Assembly (NCBI GenBank): GCA_019916065.1
Contig: CM034237.1
Span: forward strand, 42,204,485-42,268,484
Direction of reading: 5' to 3'
DNA: 64,000 nt
Source: Vitellaria paradoxa
Taxonomy: Eukaryota; Streptophyta; Magnoliopsida; Ericales; Sapotaceae
The position numbers and the translations under genes are program-made. How positions within the stretch are numbered: position 1 is the first letter of the stretch; each line of letters opens with the position of its first letter. Positions 48,276 through 61,100 of the stretch are shown one piece after another. The notes beneath the pieces are model-generated. The model searched no databases. It was not told the origin of the DNA and was given only the letters and a program-made list of their open reading frames with translations.

Positions 48276-51200
48276 TCACAAGTTCAACTTTGAAACGTCT
48301 ATGGAGTCGTCATATGTAGCATTTTGCTGCCTCTCTTCCTCACCACAAAACTCACAAGAATCATTTTGAGGATTCAAACTCAAGCAGTGATCAATTCTCT
48401 TCTCAAGCCAATCCAGTCTCCTCTCGAAGCTCAACACTCCGGCATGCATAACCCTGATGTCAACTTGGGCTACCCGTGCACAAGAACGAAGCAATATGTA
48501 ATAATCAGCATGGGCAGCGTAAGTGTAAGCGCCTTCGTCCTTCTTCCTCACATAGTGGAGGTAAGCTAATCTCTTTACTTTGGCCCTCGGCGGAATGTAA
48601 CAAAACCTATTCTCCTCCATGTTTGATTTCAGCCGTCTAATGGCTCTATCTTTGTGAATTTCTTTGGAACTTTGACCACTAGGCAGTGAATCACTCTCAC
48701 TGGGAGATAAATCACCGGTACCCATGCTCTGTTGTGAACAATAATCAGCCTGAGAGGCTCCGATATCAGAAGACGGACGGCTGGTTGACCTGTTATCTCT
48801 AATTTTCTTGCCTTCCTTCGCAGTGCTCGTAGCATCATCTCTGGATCTCTTTTGGGGAAAACCACGGCCACATCCCACTTCCTTGTCGTCTGATGGTCCA
48901 GAATCCTGAAATCAGTATAATCATATTAGTCATTTATTAGGCCGGCTAGCAACAGAAACCTATGCATAATAACCCCTCATGTCCGCAACCCAAGTGAGAC
49001 ACCACAATTTTGGGACAAAGCAACAGGTACTGATATAACAAAATAACCAGTTAACAACATTAATAGAAAGGAAAATTATATATTTGAAGCAGGATACAAA
49101 ATTTAATTCCAAACATCAAAGAGGAAAGGAAAAGTTCCATACAAAAGGGAAAATGACCAATGAATAATCATTTAAACCTCAAGCCAACCAAAGCATAAGG
49201 ACGACCCAAGCTCGTGCATAAACTTAAACCCAACCTTCATTGTAACTTATCTAAGCGAAGTAAGTAAATTTTAGTGTGTCAAACAAAGTACACTGCTAAT
49301 AGAGGCCTAGGTGTCATTTGGAGACTTAAACAATCAATCTGAGGTTAGAACTTTGGCAATTGTAGTTAAGAAATATCCTAACGAAGACTTCATTCAAATC
49401 AAATCTATATTATTATATACAGGGAGAACCAATTTTGATATTTCCCTGATTGTGTAGCTGATCGCTCAACCTCTCTCTCCTTAATCTCCTTTAACTTCTC
49501 TACATAACCTCTATCAATAAGAGGGAGAGAGAGAGAGAGTTGACAAATAAGAAATTTGAAAAGAATAATAATACACACGTATATGTATGCCTTCCCCCTA
49601 GTGTACGAGAAAAGAAAATCGAGAAGAAAAAGAAAGAAAGTGGAAAACATCATTTATCACCTTATGCTCCTGATAAAAATCCCATAATTCATTGATTATC
49701 TTCTCTTCCTCAAAATCCTCAAATGATGGCTCTAATCCAGCAAAAACCACATCCTTGCAATATTGTAGATAGGTTGGCAAATCCTTGGAATACTCTGTCA
49801 ATGTGGAAAATAAGTTAATATGATATCAAAAGAAGTATCCAAATAATGAAGACGAGAGCTACATTGCACCTGTTTTGGAAAACAAAACAAAACAAAAAAA
49901 CAAACAAGAATCAAATTTCAATTCAAAACATTTCAAATTTAAATCTACAAACCTTAACACATACCATTTGTCTCTTCAAGTTCATTATATCGTGCTTCAA
50001 GCTTACACAAAAGCTCCGCAGCTACCAACTCAGATTTCTCAATATATGGTGAGTTTTTGGAAGAGTCCATACCCAAGTCATCCAAACCAAGTGATGCGGA
50101 GCCTTGCTTAGCATCATTTCTCACATCAAGATTGCGTGAGGGTTCCTCCTGATCATTCCCACAAGGTGATCCACAAGAATTAGACAAACTAGTTTCCCAT
50201 ATCCCAAAACCATTTATATTATAAAGAATCCTTATCGCAACAATCAACATCGACATTACACAAACACGAGTAGGAAGTCTCAACTCATTTGCTGAGAACC
50301 ACAACTCAGGAGGGAAGGACCACTCGTATATCTGGCAAACAGAAGGAAGAATTTTTCCCACTGGAAGGGATAACTTTCTTAGGTAGCGTGAAGCTATAGA
50401 ATAGAAATTGACCGGGGGTAATTCCAAACCAATTGTTTGAGCAATAGAGGCTGCCTGTGCTTCCAACTTGTGTAATGGAACAGTTTCCGAGGGTTTGAAC
50501 ATAAGACTCAGACTTAATGGACATGCACTTGATGGAGGCCCAATTTGTTTCTCAATTTCTTCAAAAGCAGCAAAGTAAGGAAGCTTCCCCTCAAGTGACC
50601 ATTTTACAATATCTGTTGGCAGGACTGCTTCCCTTGCAAGATGACAAACCAAAAAGGATATTACCAGAGAATGAGATAAGGGAATCATCTTGTTCAACAA
50701 CCTATACCATATTGTTACTGCTCGCTGACCATGAATATTGTGAGGTTCTGCACTATATTTAGCATGGGGCTTAAAACCATCTAGCTGCCCTAAAATAAAA
50801 AAAAAATAAAAAAAAAAAGTAGAAAATTAAATGGTTAAAATAAACTTGAAAATATAATTGATAAAAATATGTGCAGAGTAAATGCATCCACTGCAAATAA
50901 ATAAAGACAAACTACTTGATGTGAAACTGTGGGAGAGAATTAAACATACAAGGAAGAACTAAGCTCAAGAAAGAAGGAATAGCCAAGAGAAGAAGAAACT
51001 CAAAGGGAGAAGAAAAGCGAAGGGAGGAAATTTTTTATTTTTTTTAATAAATAACAGAAACTTAATCCATGTAAATAAAGTTTCACATACAATGAGAACA
51101 AGGTGACCGCATGACACAACAGCTAAATAACATCTAAATAAATAATAACAATATATCTAGATACAAGCCTCCATCTAGCTCATCTTAATCTGACACAAAG

Positions 51201-54200
51201 TCCAAAAAGAGGCCTGAGACTTGCAATTGTCCCACATGTAATCTACATTGTTCTCCCTGTCTTCAAATAACTTTCTATTCCTTTCCTTCCATGAAATCTA
51301 GATGATTGCCATCAATGCACAACTCCACATACTTTTTGCATTCTTCCCTCAACAAAACGCCAAGACTTAATGAATAAACTAGTGCAGGATTAGGGGTAGA
51401 CCAATACCTCCCCAGTTTCATCAAGTAGCTTGCTCCGCATAAATAATGCCATGAAAAATGGAGGAATAAATGATAAACAAACTCCTCATTTATCTTGCAC
51501 ATCACAAACCAATTTGGGGATAAACATAAATCTTGTCTTTTATTCTAATGTCACAAGTATTGAGCTTGCAATGAGCCACTAACCAAGCAGAGATTTTGAT
51601 TTTAATTAGCACATTTATCTCCCAAATCATCTGGCCAGGGAGGAAGAGTTTCATATTAGAGGAATTGATTAAGGAAACATAGGGAAATATAGAGACAAGC
51701 AAAAAGCTATCCTAGGGATAACCAAAGGCGCATCCTAGAACAACAAAAGCTTTTTATTCAGAAGGCGAACGATTTATTCAACCAAGAACCTAAGGGGATG
51801 AATATAGTTGATGTCTCACCAATTCTCTTGAACAAGGAAGAAACTCAATTCCATCGAGTTGAAACCACGCATATCTTTTTTTCAATTACCAAGTCACGAA
51901 CAAAGTGAATGCGCAAACTTATTCCAATGCTCATGCACTCACACAAGGGAGGTAAGAACCTAGTATCCCCACTAACTCTCCTGAGGTGAAAGGAACTCAA
52001 CGCTTGCAAGTGATCCTGCCTACACTAAAAAAAATTCCGAAATTAAATCAAGCTATGAGAGGGGCCCCTGAAATTGGGATGAAGAAGCCCCAACGGGCAC
52101 TTTAGGTATGAGGCATATACTACAACTAAGGACAAAGCATGATACTAATAGGGATGGCATCGATGCAAGTAGTATCATCGACGCGCAACTAGTGTCATCG
52201 ATGCCTTTCAATCTCATCTTTTTGAAAATGCTCGTAGAGGGAAGGTTGAACATTAATAGATGTACCCTCCTTCAATGGTATTTGATGATCAAATTTTCAA
52301 ATAGGAGGCAAATTCTTAGGTTCTTCAAGAATATGCGACCACTCCTTCGAAATGCTTTACATCTCCTCTAGAATTTCTTTCAGATTGCACAATAACAAAT
52401 TGCAAACAATTTCCCTCCTCGCCGTACATCATGTTCCAAGCAATGCAATGCCATGACCTTCATTGGTTTCCCTCTTTGAGAAGTAATTAGAAAAGTTGCA
52501 TAACTATTTCAAAACTTCATTCTCATATGGTTCAAGTCACACACCATTGGCCCCAACTCCTCCAACCACTGAATACCTAATGCCACATCTGATCCTTTCA
52601 GCACTAAAGAGTATATGTTTATAGTAAATTGATAACCATGAATAATTATGGCAACCTCGCTATATTTTTCACAAGTCAACCATTCTCCATTTGCCAATTT
52701 ACAACAAATGCTTTTATAGGAGTTACAAGCAATTTGAATGCTTGCACCAATTGGGTATCAATGAAATTGTGAGCAATGATGCTATCTATTAATGTGGTAA
52801 CCACTCATTGTCCAATGGAAGCTGTAAACCGCACTGTACTGGACTAATATAGCCTCCTAGAGCATGCAACCAAATCTACCCAGGCAACGAAATCTGCCTA
52901 TGCAAGATGTCTTGTGTTTCAACCTCAAAATTTCCAACATGCACCTCACTTTCATCCCTTCTTGCTCCTCTTCTCTCGGTTCCCCAACAATTTCAATCAA
53001 AGAGATTTGTGACTTTTTATAGTGATGTCATGGTGTAAACTGTTCATCACATTCAAAACCCCTGTTTCTTTTATGTTACATGGATTTAGGGATGTTGATA
53101 GAGCGCGCATGGAGAGGGAATCCCTCTCCCCATCCCCATTCCCAGTTAGTAATCCCAATCCACGTCCCCTCCTCAATCACTAGTAAGGAATGAGAACCTT
53201 CCCCTATCCCACGTTCACCTAGATACAGGTTCCCCATCCCCACCCCCTATTTAAAAAGTAAAAACTATTTATTAAATCAATAATGTTATCAAATATTTAT
53301 TAAAAATAAAAAAACTATACATTTTAAATCAAATAACGTAATATATCAACGTATACTATTATATAAATATAATTAATATATTAGTGGGCAAACTGGTATG
53401 GGATGGGGCGATACTACCATCCTTGCCCCCACCTCTGTCCCTATACCCGTTTGAGGATTACTTAAAATCTTAGTTCCTTTTTCCATGAAAGTATCTCCAT
53501 ACCCTATCTACGCAGGGTGAGTAGTGCGGGTACTCGTTGGGTATAAGTATTATTGTCATCCCTATATGGACTTAAGTATGGGTATCAGGTTTGGGTGCAG
53601 CGTATGCGTATAAGAGTCCAATCCATCTATTCTCTTATTTAAGGATAGAAAGATACAAGATAATATCTATATATATTTAATATTTATTATTTCATAGGAT
53701 AATATAGTATTTACAAAGGACGATGCTAAGATTTTATGAAAGGGGGGGCCAAAAAATTTTTAGTAAAAAATATTGATGTACATCAACTTTGGTGGAATTA
53801 ATCAAATGAATAAAGTTCTTCTTTGAAGAAGAGAAACAACTAGAACTAAACCGAAAAGGTGAAAAGCCAAAAAAAGGAAAAGGGAAAAAAAAAAAAAAAA
53901 AAAGAAGACTAACCTTTTATCCGAAATTTATTTTCGCCGAAATTGGAAAATTTCTTCCAATGCTGTGATTGCCTTTGAGAAATAGTTTGTAGAGAGAAAG
54001 GAAATAGTTAAGCAAGAGAATGTGAAAATGATAAGAATATAGAGTGTATAAGGGAAAAAGTGAAAAAGATGATAAAAGAAATAGTTTGTAAAGAGAGAGA
54101 AGGAATAATAGTGAAATAAGAGAAGATGAAAACAATAAGAATATGGTGTATACAAGGGAGAATGGGAAAAGATGATGAGAGATATGGTTTGCAGAGAGAA

Positions 54201-57200
54201 AGGGAATAATACTGAAGTAATAGAAGGTGAAAATGATAGGAAGAATATGAAAAAGTGATGATTAATGACATGGAAAAAAGAAATCTTGGGGACAAACAAA
54301 GATATTTTTTGGGGTTTGTATTGAAACAGATGTGCTTAATTAATTTTTGTATGAAGTTGACACTTTCCATTTATAAGGGGGGCCACACCATTAATGAATT
54401 ATATATTTTTATTAAATATATTATATGTATACAGACAAATACCAAAGCTGGGGGGGCCATGACCACCCCTTGTCTTACCTTAGCCTCGTCCCTAGTATTT
54501 ACAATGTGCCATTGGGTTACTACACACTATAAGTTTTATGCACAATTATGTGCAAAAATTAAATTTTTAAATATGTTCGTGTCGATGTCCAATTATATAT
54601 GTGAGCGCACATATCATACCTTACTCAAAGTTATTTACCCTAGTGTTAAGTACCTAATATAGGCACACGTGGTCTCAATCAGGAAGAATTCATATAAACC
54701 AATTATCCAATCATTCCTTAGACCATTTACGCTATCTTTCAAGTGTGTTTGTGGTAAACAATCGCCTGAGCATGGTCACTATGACCGTTTTTGTACAGCA
54801 TACATTTAGAAGAGTCTATGTAATATACTGCCTCCTTTGCATCTCATCCCATATGAGTTTCTAAATGTTGAATTTTCATTTGGTGTTGTACAACTCAGAA
54901 AGTTCAGTGTATGGGATGGTTTGGACATCACAAAAGCAAATATCTATTTGATTTGGAAAATTCTGACTAAGAACATGATTATCGACTCAGTTTGTCATCT
55001 CACATTTCTAGCCAACCTAATTGCATAGCATAATGTTGTTGGATCAAACATCCTAATTTCTTCAGCAAGATCTTTCAATCCTCCCACAAATGTCCAAATA
55101 AGTTCTATCCGGGACCAGTCAATGACAGGATTGGCAAGACATTCAAATTATTGCTTACAGTCACTAAGTTCTCCCAACTGTTTGATTGTGGATAGCAATT
55201 CGTCATAGTTCACCAAATTCATGGGTCCAAAACATGCTAGTAGTTGCATCTCAAAACCCTCCAATAGTAGCCTCATCTTAGATTCAAGGTAGACTTGGGA
55301 AACCCACTGTTACCATTGATTAGATTCACCTTCAAGATGAAATGCAGCCCAATGAACTCACTGCTCAAATAGTGTTGGATAAAAATCAAAGTATTTACCA
55401 CATAGGTGAGCCAAATTGTAGACTTGTCACCCTCGAAACGTGGAAAATCTAACCTATTTGATCTTTGCCAACTTGTATTTCAACTTTCTGTATGTAGACC
55501 CAATGGTCATAATGAGTCATCTAACTCTAATGAAGGAGTTATAGTATTCCATCATGATAATCCAAGAACTGCACAAATAGATTCAATAAGAGTTTGTGAT
55601 TCTATCTGCATATGTTATTGCATGTTGTCACGCAACTCTTGTAAGCCATTTTCCATCTTCTCTAAACGTTCTTTTTGAGTTGCCATAGATCTTATACCAA
55701 TTGATGAATTCTCAAGGAATCAATTTACAAAGGAAAAGATATTGAGGTAGGAGGTAAACCGTGCGTTTTTCAATAATGTTTTTTTCTATCCTTTATTCAT
55801 GATTTGCATCTCTATGTATATCGTTGGAAGGACGTTGCCCATTGACAATAACTAAATGGCAAACCACAACAAGCTACTAATTGACAATAATTATAAGAGA
55901 TAGCACAAGCAGCAATGAATCACTTGAACAATTAAAGACTCCGGTAAAAGTATGACAAGTAAGGGAATAAGAGACCCTTCCGCTTATGAGTTATTAGTTT
56001 ATGCTAGAGTTGGCCTATGGCTCCTGTTTGAACACCAAATTTTATTAGTGTTGATCATAGAGCACAAGGAAATAGTAATTATAGAAGCATTTATTCACTA
56101 GGAAATCTCACAAGAAGTTCAGGATATGTATAGAATTTATCCATTTTTAAGTTTACCAATTTATACAGGACAATGTTGGTTGAGCACACATTAAACGCTA
56201 GTAACCATGTGGAGAGAAATTGAGATACCCCACAGCAATGAGTAACAATTCCACTAATTTTCAAGTATCCTCCAAAAGTGAGAAAACCATGCAAATCGAG
56301 CACTTAAAACGATGACTCAATACGAAAAGGCCCCACATCCCGTGGTCTGGGACAGTCACAGAAATGCAGTCTTCCATCAACAACCACTTAGATTTGTTTA
56401 AATGAATAAATTTGCAAATATGAAACCAATCGCCATTACCCCCTTCAACAGTCAGCTATGTCGCAATGTGACACAATTCCATTCTATAAAATGGAGCAAA
56501 TTCAAATATAAGGGCAACTTCTCCACATTCCACCAACGCTGTGAGGCTTATGATGATTCTTACATCCCAAAAGAGCTTCATAACTATCACATGATAAATA
56601 TATATATATATATATAACAAAGCTTGATAGTGTCTTCAATTTAACATACCTTGCTCCTGTGATTCTGAGTCATGAATGGCCTCGTCAGCCCATCCATCGT
56701 CAAAGACTCTGGTGAATGCCACAAACCGCAACCAAATAGTCCCAGCCAAGCCACAAATCAACGGGCTCACCTGAAATTCCTCAACCAAAGCCTTGCACTG
56801 CAGCTCAATCATAATCTGAACCCCCATCACATACCTCAACCTTATCTCCGAATAGTAATCCTCGTAACTCAAGTGCCTGGAACCCGACCCAAAATCGGTC
56901 GGGCCGGTCGGACCGACGCCATCGCCGGCCAGACCATCTTCTTTCTTCACATCAGCATCGCTGTCTAGGCCTTTGAGCGACTCCCAGAATTGGGACGGTT
57001 GGCACTGAGAGATGGGCTCGGCTTTGATGGCAGCGGCGGGGCGTCGGCAGCTGTGGATAGACGAGTATATACCGCCACCGCCGCGACCGCTGTTGTCGAA
57101 CAAGTCCTCCTCGGCGACAGCAGTGTCGATTATGTCCTCAGCTTGGGAACCACAGCGGAGACAGTAGAAAAATCCATCGGAGCCGTCGGCGAAGCCCAGA

Positions 57201-57241
57201 TTGCCGCAGGCGTGGCAGGTAAACTGCAAACTATCCGCCAT
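48276..57241 (-). CDS. TAF1B: TAF1B/Rrn7-like RNA polymerase I initiation factor
   Basis: Four exons join into 726 codons plus stop: 57241-56650, 50789-49965, 49794-49661, 48905-48276. Donors are AAG|GTATGT, ATG|GTATGT and AAG|GTGATA; acceptors are TTTTAG|GG, GACAG|AG and TTTCAG|GA. Phases (1, 1, 0) agree at every join. The start MADSLQF was chosen because a zinc ribbon follows at once: C9-x2-C12 and C27-x2-C30. A two-cyclin-fold core follows, with plant-conserved strings such as EPHNIHGQRAVTIWYR, AREAVLPTDIVKWSLEGKLP, LPPVNFYSIASRYLRKLSLP and WFSANELRLPTRVCVMSMLIVAIRILYNINGFG. TAF1B is the TFIIB-like subunit of SL1/core factor that helps recruit Pol I to rDNA in the nucleolus. Arabidopsis MEE12 is the plant relative I recall. 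It looks intact; the long first intron is filled with transposons. Confidence 0.93.
51028..51720 (-). mobile_element. 5'-truncated L1-type LINE, 3' end
   Basis: Minus-strand frames encode the C-terminal zinc-binding RT tail: VAHCKLNTCD, then NEEFVYHLFLHFSWHYLC (zf-RVT block, with the first Cys degraded), then ERNRKLFED and FWTLCQIKM. A 3' A-rich tail (AATAAAAAAAATAAAAAA-like) follows at about 51028-51050. Frames are interrupted. Target duplications not identified. Confidence 0.75.
53088..53565. mobile_element. hAT-type non-autonomous element (478 bp)
   Basis: Flanking 8-mers ATGGATTT (53080-53087) and ATGGACTT (53566-53573) differ at one base. The ends AGGGATGTTGATA and TATTGTCATCCCTAT are inverted repeats. 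The interior has GGGAATCCC, CCCCATCCCC and GGGTACTCG strings common in such elements. No coding. Confidence 0.75.
53717..54492. mobile_element. DNA element (776 bp) with perfect 12-bp target duplication
   Basis: TAGTATTTACAA occurs at 53705-53716 and 54493-54504. The ends are AGGACGATGCTAAG and CTTAGCCTCGTCCC, a short inverted repeat; inside each lies GGGGGGGCCA / GGGGGGGCCATG. A tandem repeat of about 100 bp fills the middle. Duplications of 9-12 bp point to a Mutator-like element, but the short ends are unusual. Superfamily open. Confidence 0.78.
53977..54262. repeat. approximately 100-bp tandem repeat, three units
   Basis: Units begin with AGA(A/T)AT(A/G)GTTTG(T/C)A(G/A)AGAGA at 53978, 54077 and 54180. 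Each contains GAA.ATG(A)TGAAAA..AATAAGAATAT and AAAAGATGATGA. This explains the three look-alike minus-strand frames here, which are not genes. Confidence 0.85.
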
Positions 57242-57302
57242 CGACGCCTTGGATTGAACCAGTCTCTCCGCACATAGATCATACTGGGGTAAAGCCACAC
57301 AT
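57231..57302 (-). promoter_or_regulatory. cluster of upstream ATGs before the TAF1B-like start
   Basis: Three ATGs precede the main ATG within 62 nt: 57302 (8-codon ORF), 57282 (long frame overlapping the main one) and 57275 (15-codon ORF ending at 57231, overlapping the main ATG at 57241). If the transcript starts upstream of these, translation would be damped. The transcription start is unknown. Confidence 0.45.
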
Positions 57303-57379
57303 TTTGGAGATTTTTAGCCCAATAGGCAAAGATAGAAACAAAATGTACAGATGTGTGAGAATTTTGAACTTAATTTCAA

Positions 57380-58110
57380 AAGTAAAAGCAAATTCGTTGA
57401 ATGGGTACGCGAGTTTGATTAAATAAAATTCGTTTACACAACAAACGTATTTGTTAGGAATAAATGAATTTGCCTAAATTCGTTCACGCAGTCAACGATT
57501 TTCAAACGAAAACTGCAAAAGTTATTTTCCAAAAAAAAAGGAATGAAGAAGCAACGAACGTGAAAATGGAACAGAGAACGGACGAAAAGTCTAATGAAGA
57601 AGACCGACCAAGCTGGATTTGATTTGTTAAGAGGCTGCAAAACTAGCAATTGATTTGAGAAGCTGGCAATTGATTTGAGCAACAATTGATTTGTGCTGTA
57701 GGTGAGTTCCGTGGCTATTGAACCGTGGTTAGCAAGCTGTGTAAATAATAAGCAAATATATAAATTATAAGTATTGACGGGTTATTGTATAAATATAATT
57801 ATAAGTATTATATAAATCTATTTATACTCCGTAAATAAATTTTCATACTCTATCTTATTTTTTTTACTAAATAAAATTACATAATTATTTCTATAAAATG
57901 TTTTTGTATAACTTTAATTCCATAGACAGTCTTTACAAAAATTTAACTCTTATCAACTTAAAAAAAAAGTAGTGTAATACAATAATAAACTTGTAGAATT
58001 CGAGTAGGTCTACTCATTTATAATTTACAAATTATAATTAAAAATAAAAAATAAATAAAATAATAATTACCAATAACATATAAACTTCATATCATATATT
58101 ATATATATAT
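57380..58110 (-). repeat. left arm of a large inverted repeat
   Basis: Complementary, block by block, to 62510-63840: AATTTGCCTAAATTCGTTCACG, AAAACTGCAAAAG, GAGAAGCTGGCAATTGATTTGAG, GAGTTCCGTGGCTATTGAACC, TTAGCAAGCTGTGTAAATAATAAG, then the AT-rich ATAAATTTTCATACT...AAATAAAATTACATAATTATTTCTATAAAAT. It begins about 140 bp upstream of the TAF1B start codon and may overlap that gene's promoter. Confidence 0.8.
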
Positions 58111-61100
58111 AAAATAGAATCTAGAAATATCGCTGTACCACGTAGAACATAGGGTGTGTTTAGAATTGTATAAAATTGTATAAAATTTTCTAAAATTGTA
58201 AAAGTTAATATCTCGTATTTTGTGCAGTGAGTAGAAAATTTAAATTTTACTATCTCATAATTCGTGTTTGTATAGATTTGTAAAATTTTGTATTATTTTG
58301 TTTAACTCCAAAAGTTGTCATAATTTGCGCTACGATTGTGACACGTGATACCTAATTATAACTATCTTACTCCACGTAAGTTGTACCTTATACTATAGTT
58401 GTGACACGTGTATGATTGGACACGTGACACATAATTATAATTATCTTATAAATAAATTAATATTTTATATAATTATTACTTATTCCCAATTTTTATTTAA
58501 TTCAAACTAAAACGTTCATAAATACCACTTGATATTTTTATTTAATCGATACTTTTATTTATCATATAACTTTTTATTTTTATTTTTATTCAAAACATAT
58601 TCTGATTTTTATTTTTTATATTTAATGAATTATTATTTAAAACATAATAAATATTATTATTATTTTTGAACAAAATAACGAAAAAATATTTACTCAGTTA
58701 AATAATGGTTTTAACAATTATATTATTATTATTATCATTATTATTATTATTATTAAACAAAATAATGTAGAAAAACATTAGCACGTTAAATAAAGATTTT
58801 AATTTATTAACATAAATTTATAATTATAATTATCTTAATTTATAATTACATAATCTAAAAGGAATTAACATTTTATATAATTATCACTTATTCACAATTT
58901 TATTCAAATTAAAATGTTCATAAATATTATTTTATATTTTTATTTAATCTACACTTTTATTTACCATATAACTTCTTATTTTTTATTTTTTATATTTTAA
59001 TAAATTTTTATTTAAAACATAATAACTATTATTATTATCAAACATAATGTTATTTAATTTACACTTCTATTTATCATACAACTTCTTATTTTTTATTTTT
59101 TATATTTTAACAATTTTTTATTTAAAACATAATAATTATTATTATTGTTATCAAACAAAAAAAATAATTCAAAAGAATAATTAATTTATTAAATTTTAAT
59201 TTATTAACAAATAAAATGTTCTTTATTATTTTTATTATTAGAAAAAAAATAAATAATATATCTATATCAAATTGTAATATTATTTATTAAAATGATATAT
59301 ATTGTAATATTATTTATTAAAAAAATAAACAATATTATAAATTAAAATCAAAATTGACAATGGATGATGTAGACAAAAGACGCGGTTATTTGAAATGATT
59401 TTGTTTATTACACATATTACTCTTTTCATTCAAAAATATAAAACTAAAAATAATAAAAATTTATAAAAAATAAAAATATCTATTAAATTAGGAGATGTGA
59501 CAATAATAAAATAACTGTATATAGAATTTAAAAGAAACAAAAATATATAAAAAATTAAAAAAATATTGAGCCTAAAATTATAAATAGAACCTAAAATAAA
59601 CAAAAATACAAAAAACTTTTATCTAAAATAACGACTATCAATATTTAATATTTATTAGATTAGGTAATTTGATATTTAGTGGATTAGATAATATACTTTT
59701 ATTTGAAATAGTATACAAATTCATATGAAATTTTAATATACATAACAAGCTAAAAAAAAAAAGTATAAAAAATACTCATACTTAGAAAAACTTGTTAAAA
59801 TTTTATTATAATGGCTTTTGCTTATTATTTACATAATTAAGAGTGATTGTTTGTTAGTTTCTTTTGAGTTATTAAGAATGAGAATGAGTTTACTATATCT
59901 ATTTTTATTAGATGATATTCCTGTATATTGGAATTATTTTTTTTTTGTTTATGTATTTATTTTTTGACTTATTTATTAATTGGTACATTAAAATATATAA
60001 AATTTGGCTTTTTTATTATATCTTTTAATGTAATTGTTATAGTATATAAAGTTTGAGTTTTTAAAATTTTATTCTATTTTTTAGTGTAATTGTTAACATT
60101 AATTTTTAAATTTTATTATATTTTTTTATTGATAAAATTTTAATTTTTTTGTGTATTATAAGAAAAATCTACTCTTTACTATATTTTTGAATTTGTTCAT
60201 TCAAAAATATTAGGTAAGATATTTTTTTTTTTTTGAATTTTTTAATGTGATTGTTGACATAATCTTTTAGATTTTATTATTTTTTTATTGTTGTTAAAAT
60301 TTAAGCTTTTTGTATATAAAAATTTAGCAGAAACCTCTTTTCATGATTATTTTTTAATTTGTTTGATGTTCTCTTTATATTTATTACTATATTTATTTTT
60401 GTTAAATAATATTCCTTTACACTAAAATTATTTTTGTTTATGTATTTTTTAACTTATTTTTTAATCCGTTTATTCAAATGTATGAGATCTAATTATTTTA
60501 TATTTTATTTTATTTTTTAATGTAAATTATATTTTTTATTATTAGCAAAATTTTAATTTTTTGACTTATCTTTTTAATTTATTCATTCAAATATACAAAA
60601 TATGATTTTTAAAATTTGTTTTATTTTTATTTAATGTGATTTTTAATGTAACTTTTTTATTTTATTAAATTTTTCATTATTGTTAAAATTTTTAATTTTA
60701 TGTATACTAAATATTAAAACTCTATTTAAATTATACTATATTTAATCCAATTCTATTTAACAAAAGTATAATGTATTTCATATAAATTGAAATTTTTTAT
60801 TTATTTAAAATTTTTATCCTTACCCTTTTCATTTTATGAGTCTTACATTTTTTATTTTCAAAATAATTAAATTATCTTATTATATAAATTTAGAATCATA
60901 GTTCAATTCAAATATTATTATTATCTTATCTAATTCTACTTTGATAATTGAGATTAAATAAAATTAAAATTAATAAATTTTATTAATAAAGAGGAGAATA
61001 AAAATTATACAATAAATTAATTTTTAAATTTTTATTATTTCACACATCTAATTTAACATAATATTTCAAAAGTTACTCATATTCTTGATGAATATAATTA

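Larger units (their letters stand above)
52490..55703 (-). mobile_element. Ty3/gypsy fragment (gag and protease) in intron 1
   Basis: Minus-strand order: a PBS-like TTGGTATAAGATC (55688-55700), gag start MATQKERLEKMENGL (ATG 55686) with a stop soon after, a retrotransposon-gag domain (about 55370-55040: AAFHLEG, WVSQVY, LLEGFEMQLLACFG, LGELSD, IRMFDP), and a retropepsin-like domain (52870-52509: DSIIAHNFI ... ANGEWL ... GYQFTINIYSL ... DVALGIQWL). The catalytic DSG is changed to DSI. RT and integrase were not found. Two later elements (53088-53565, 53717-54492) lie between gag and protease. Confidence 0.8.
50790..56649 (-). other. first intron of the TAF1B-like gene (5860 bp)
   Basis: Bounded by GTATGT and TTTTAG. 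It contains the LINE tail, gypsy fragment and two smaller DNA elements listed separately, plus an (AT)n tract near 56599-56617. The other two introns are only 170 bp (49795-49964) and 755 bp (48906-49660), so this intron has probably grown by insertions. Confidence 0.88.

Noticed and set aside
53928..54370. Three similar Phe/Ser-rich minus-strand frames
   Set aside because: They are translations of one 100-bp tandem repeat inside a transposon.
57434..57685. 83-codon minus-strand frame, with a look-alike at 63537-63725
   Set aside because: Both lie in the arms of the inverted repeat. Shared DNA explains the similarity, and no domain is recognised. Mentioned in the inverted-repeat finding as worth a substitution test.
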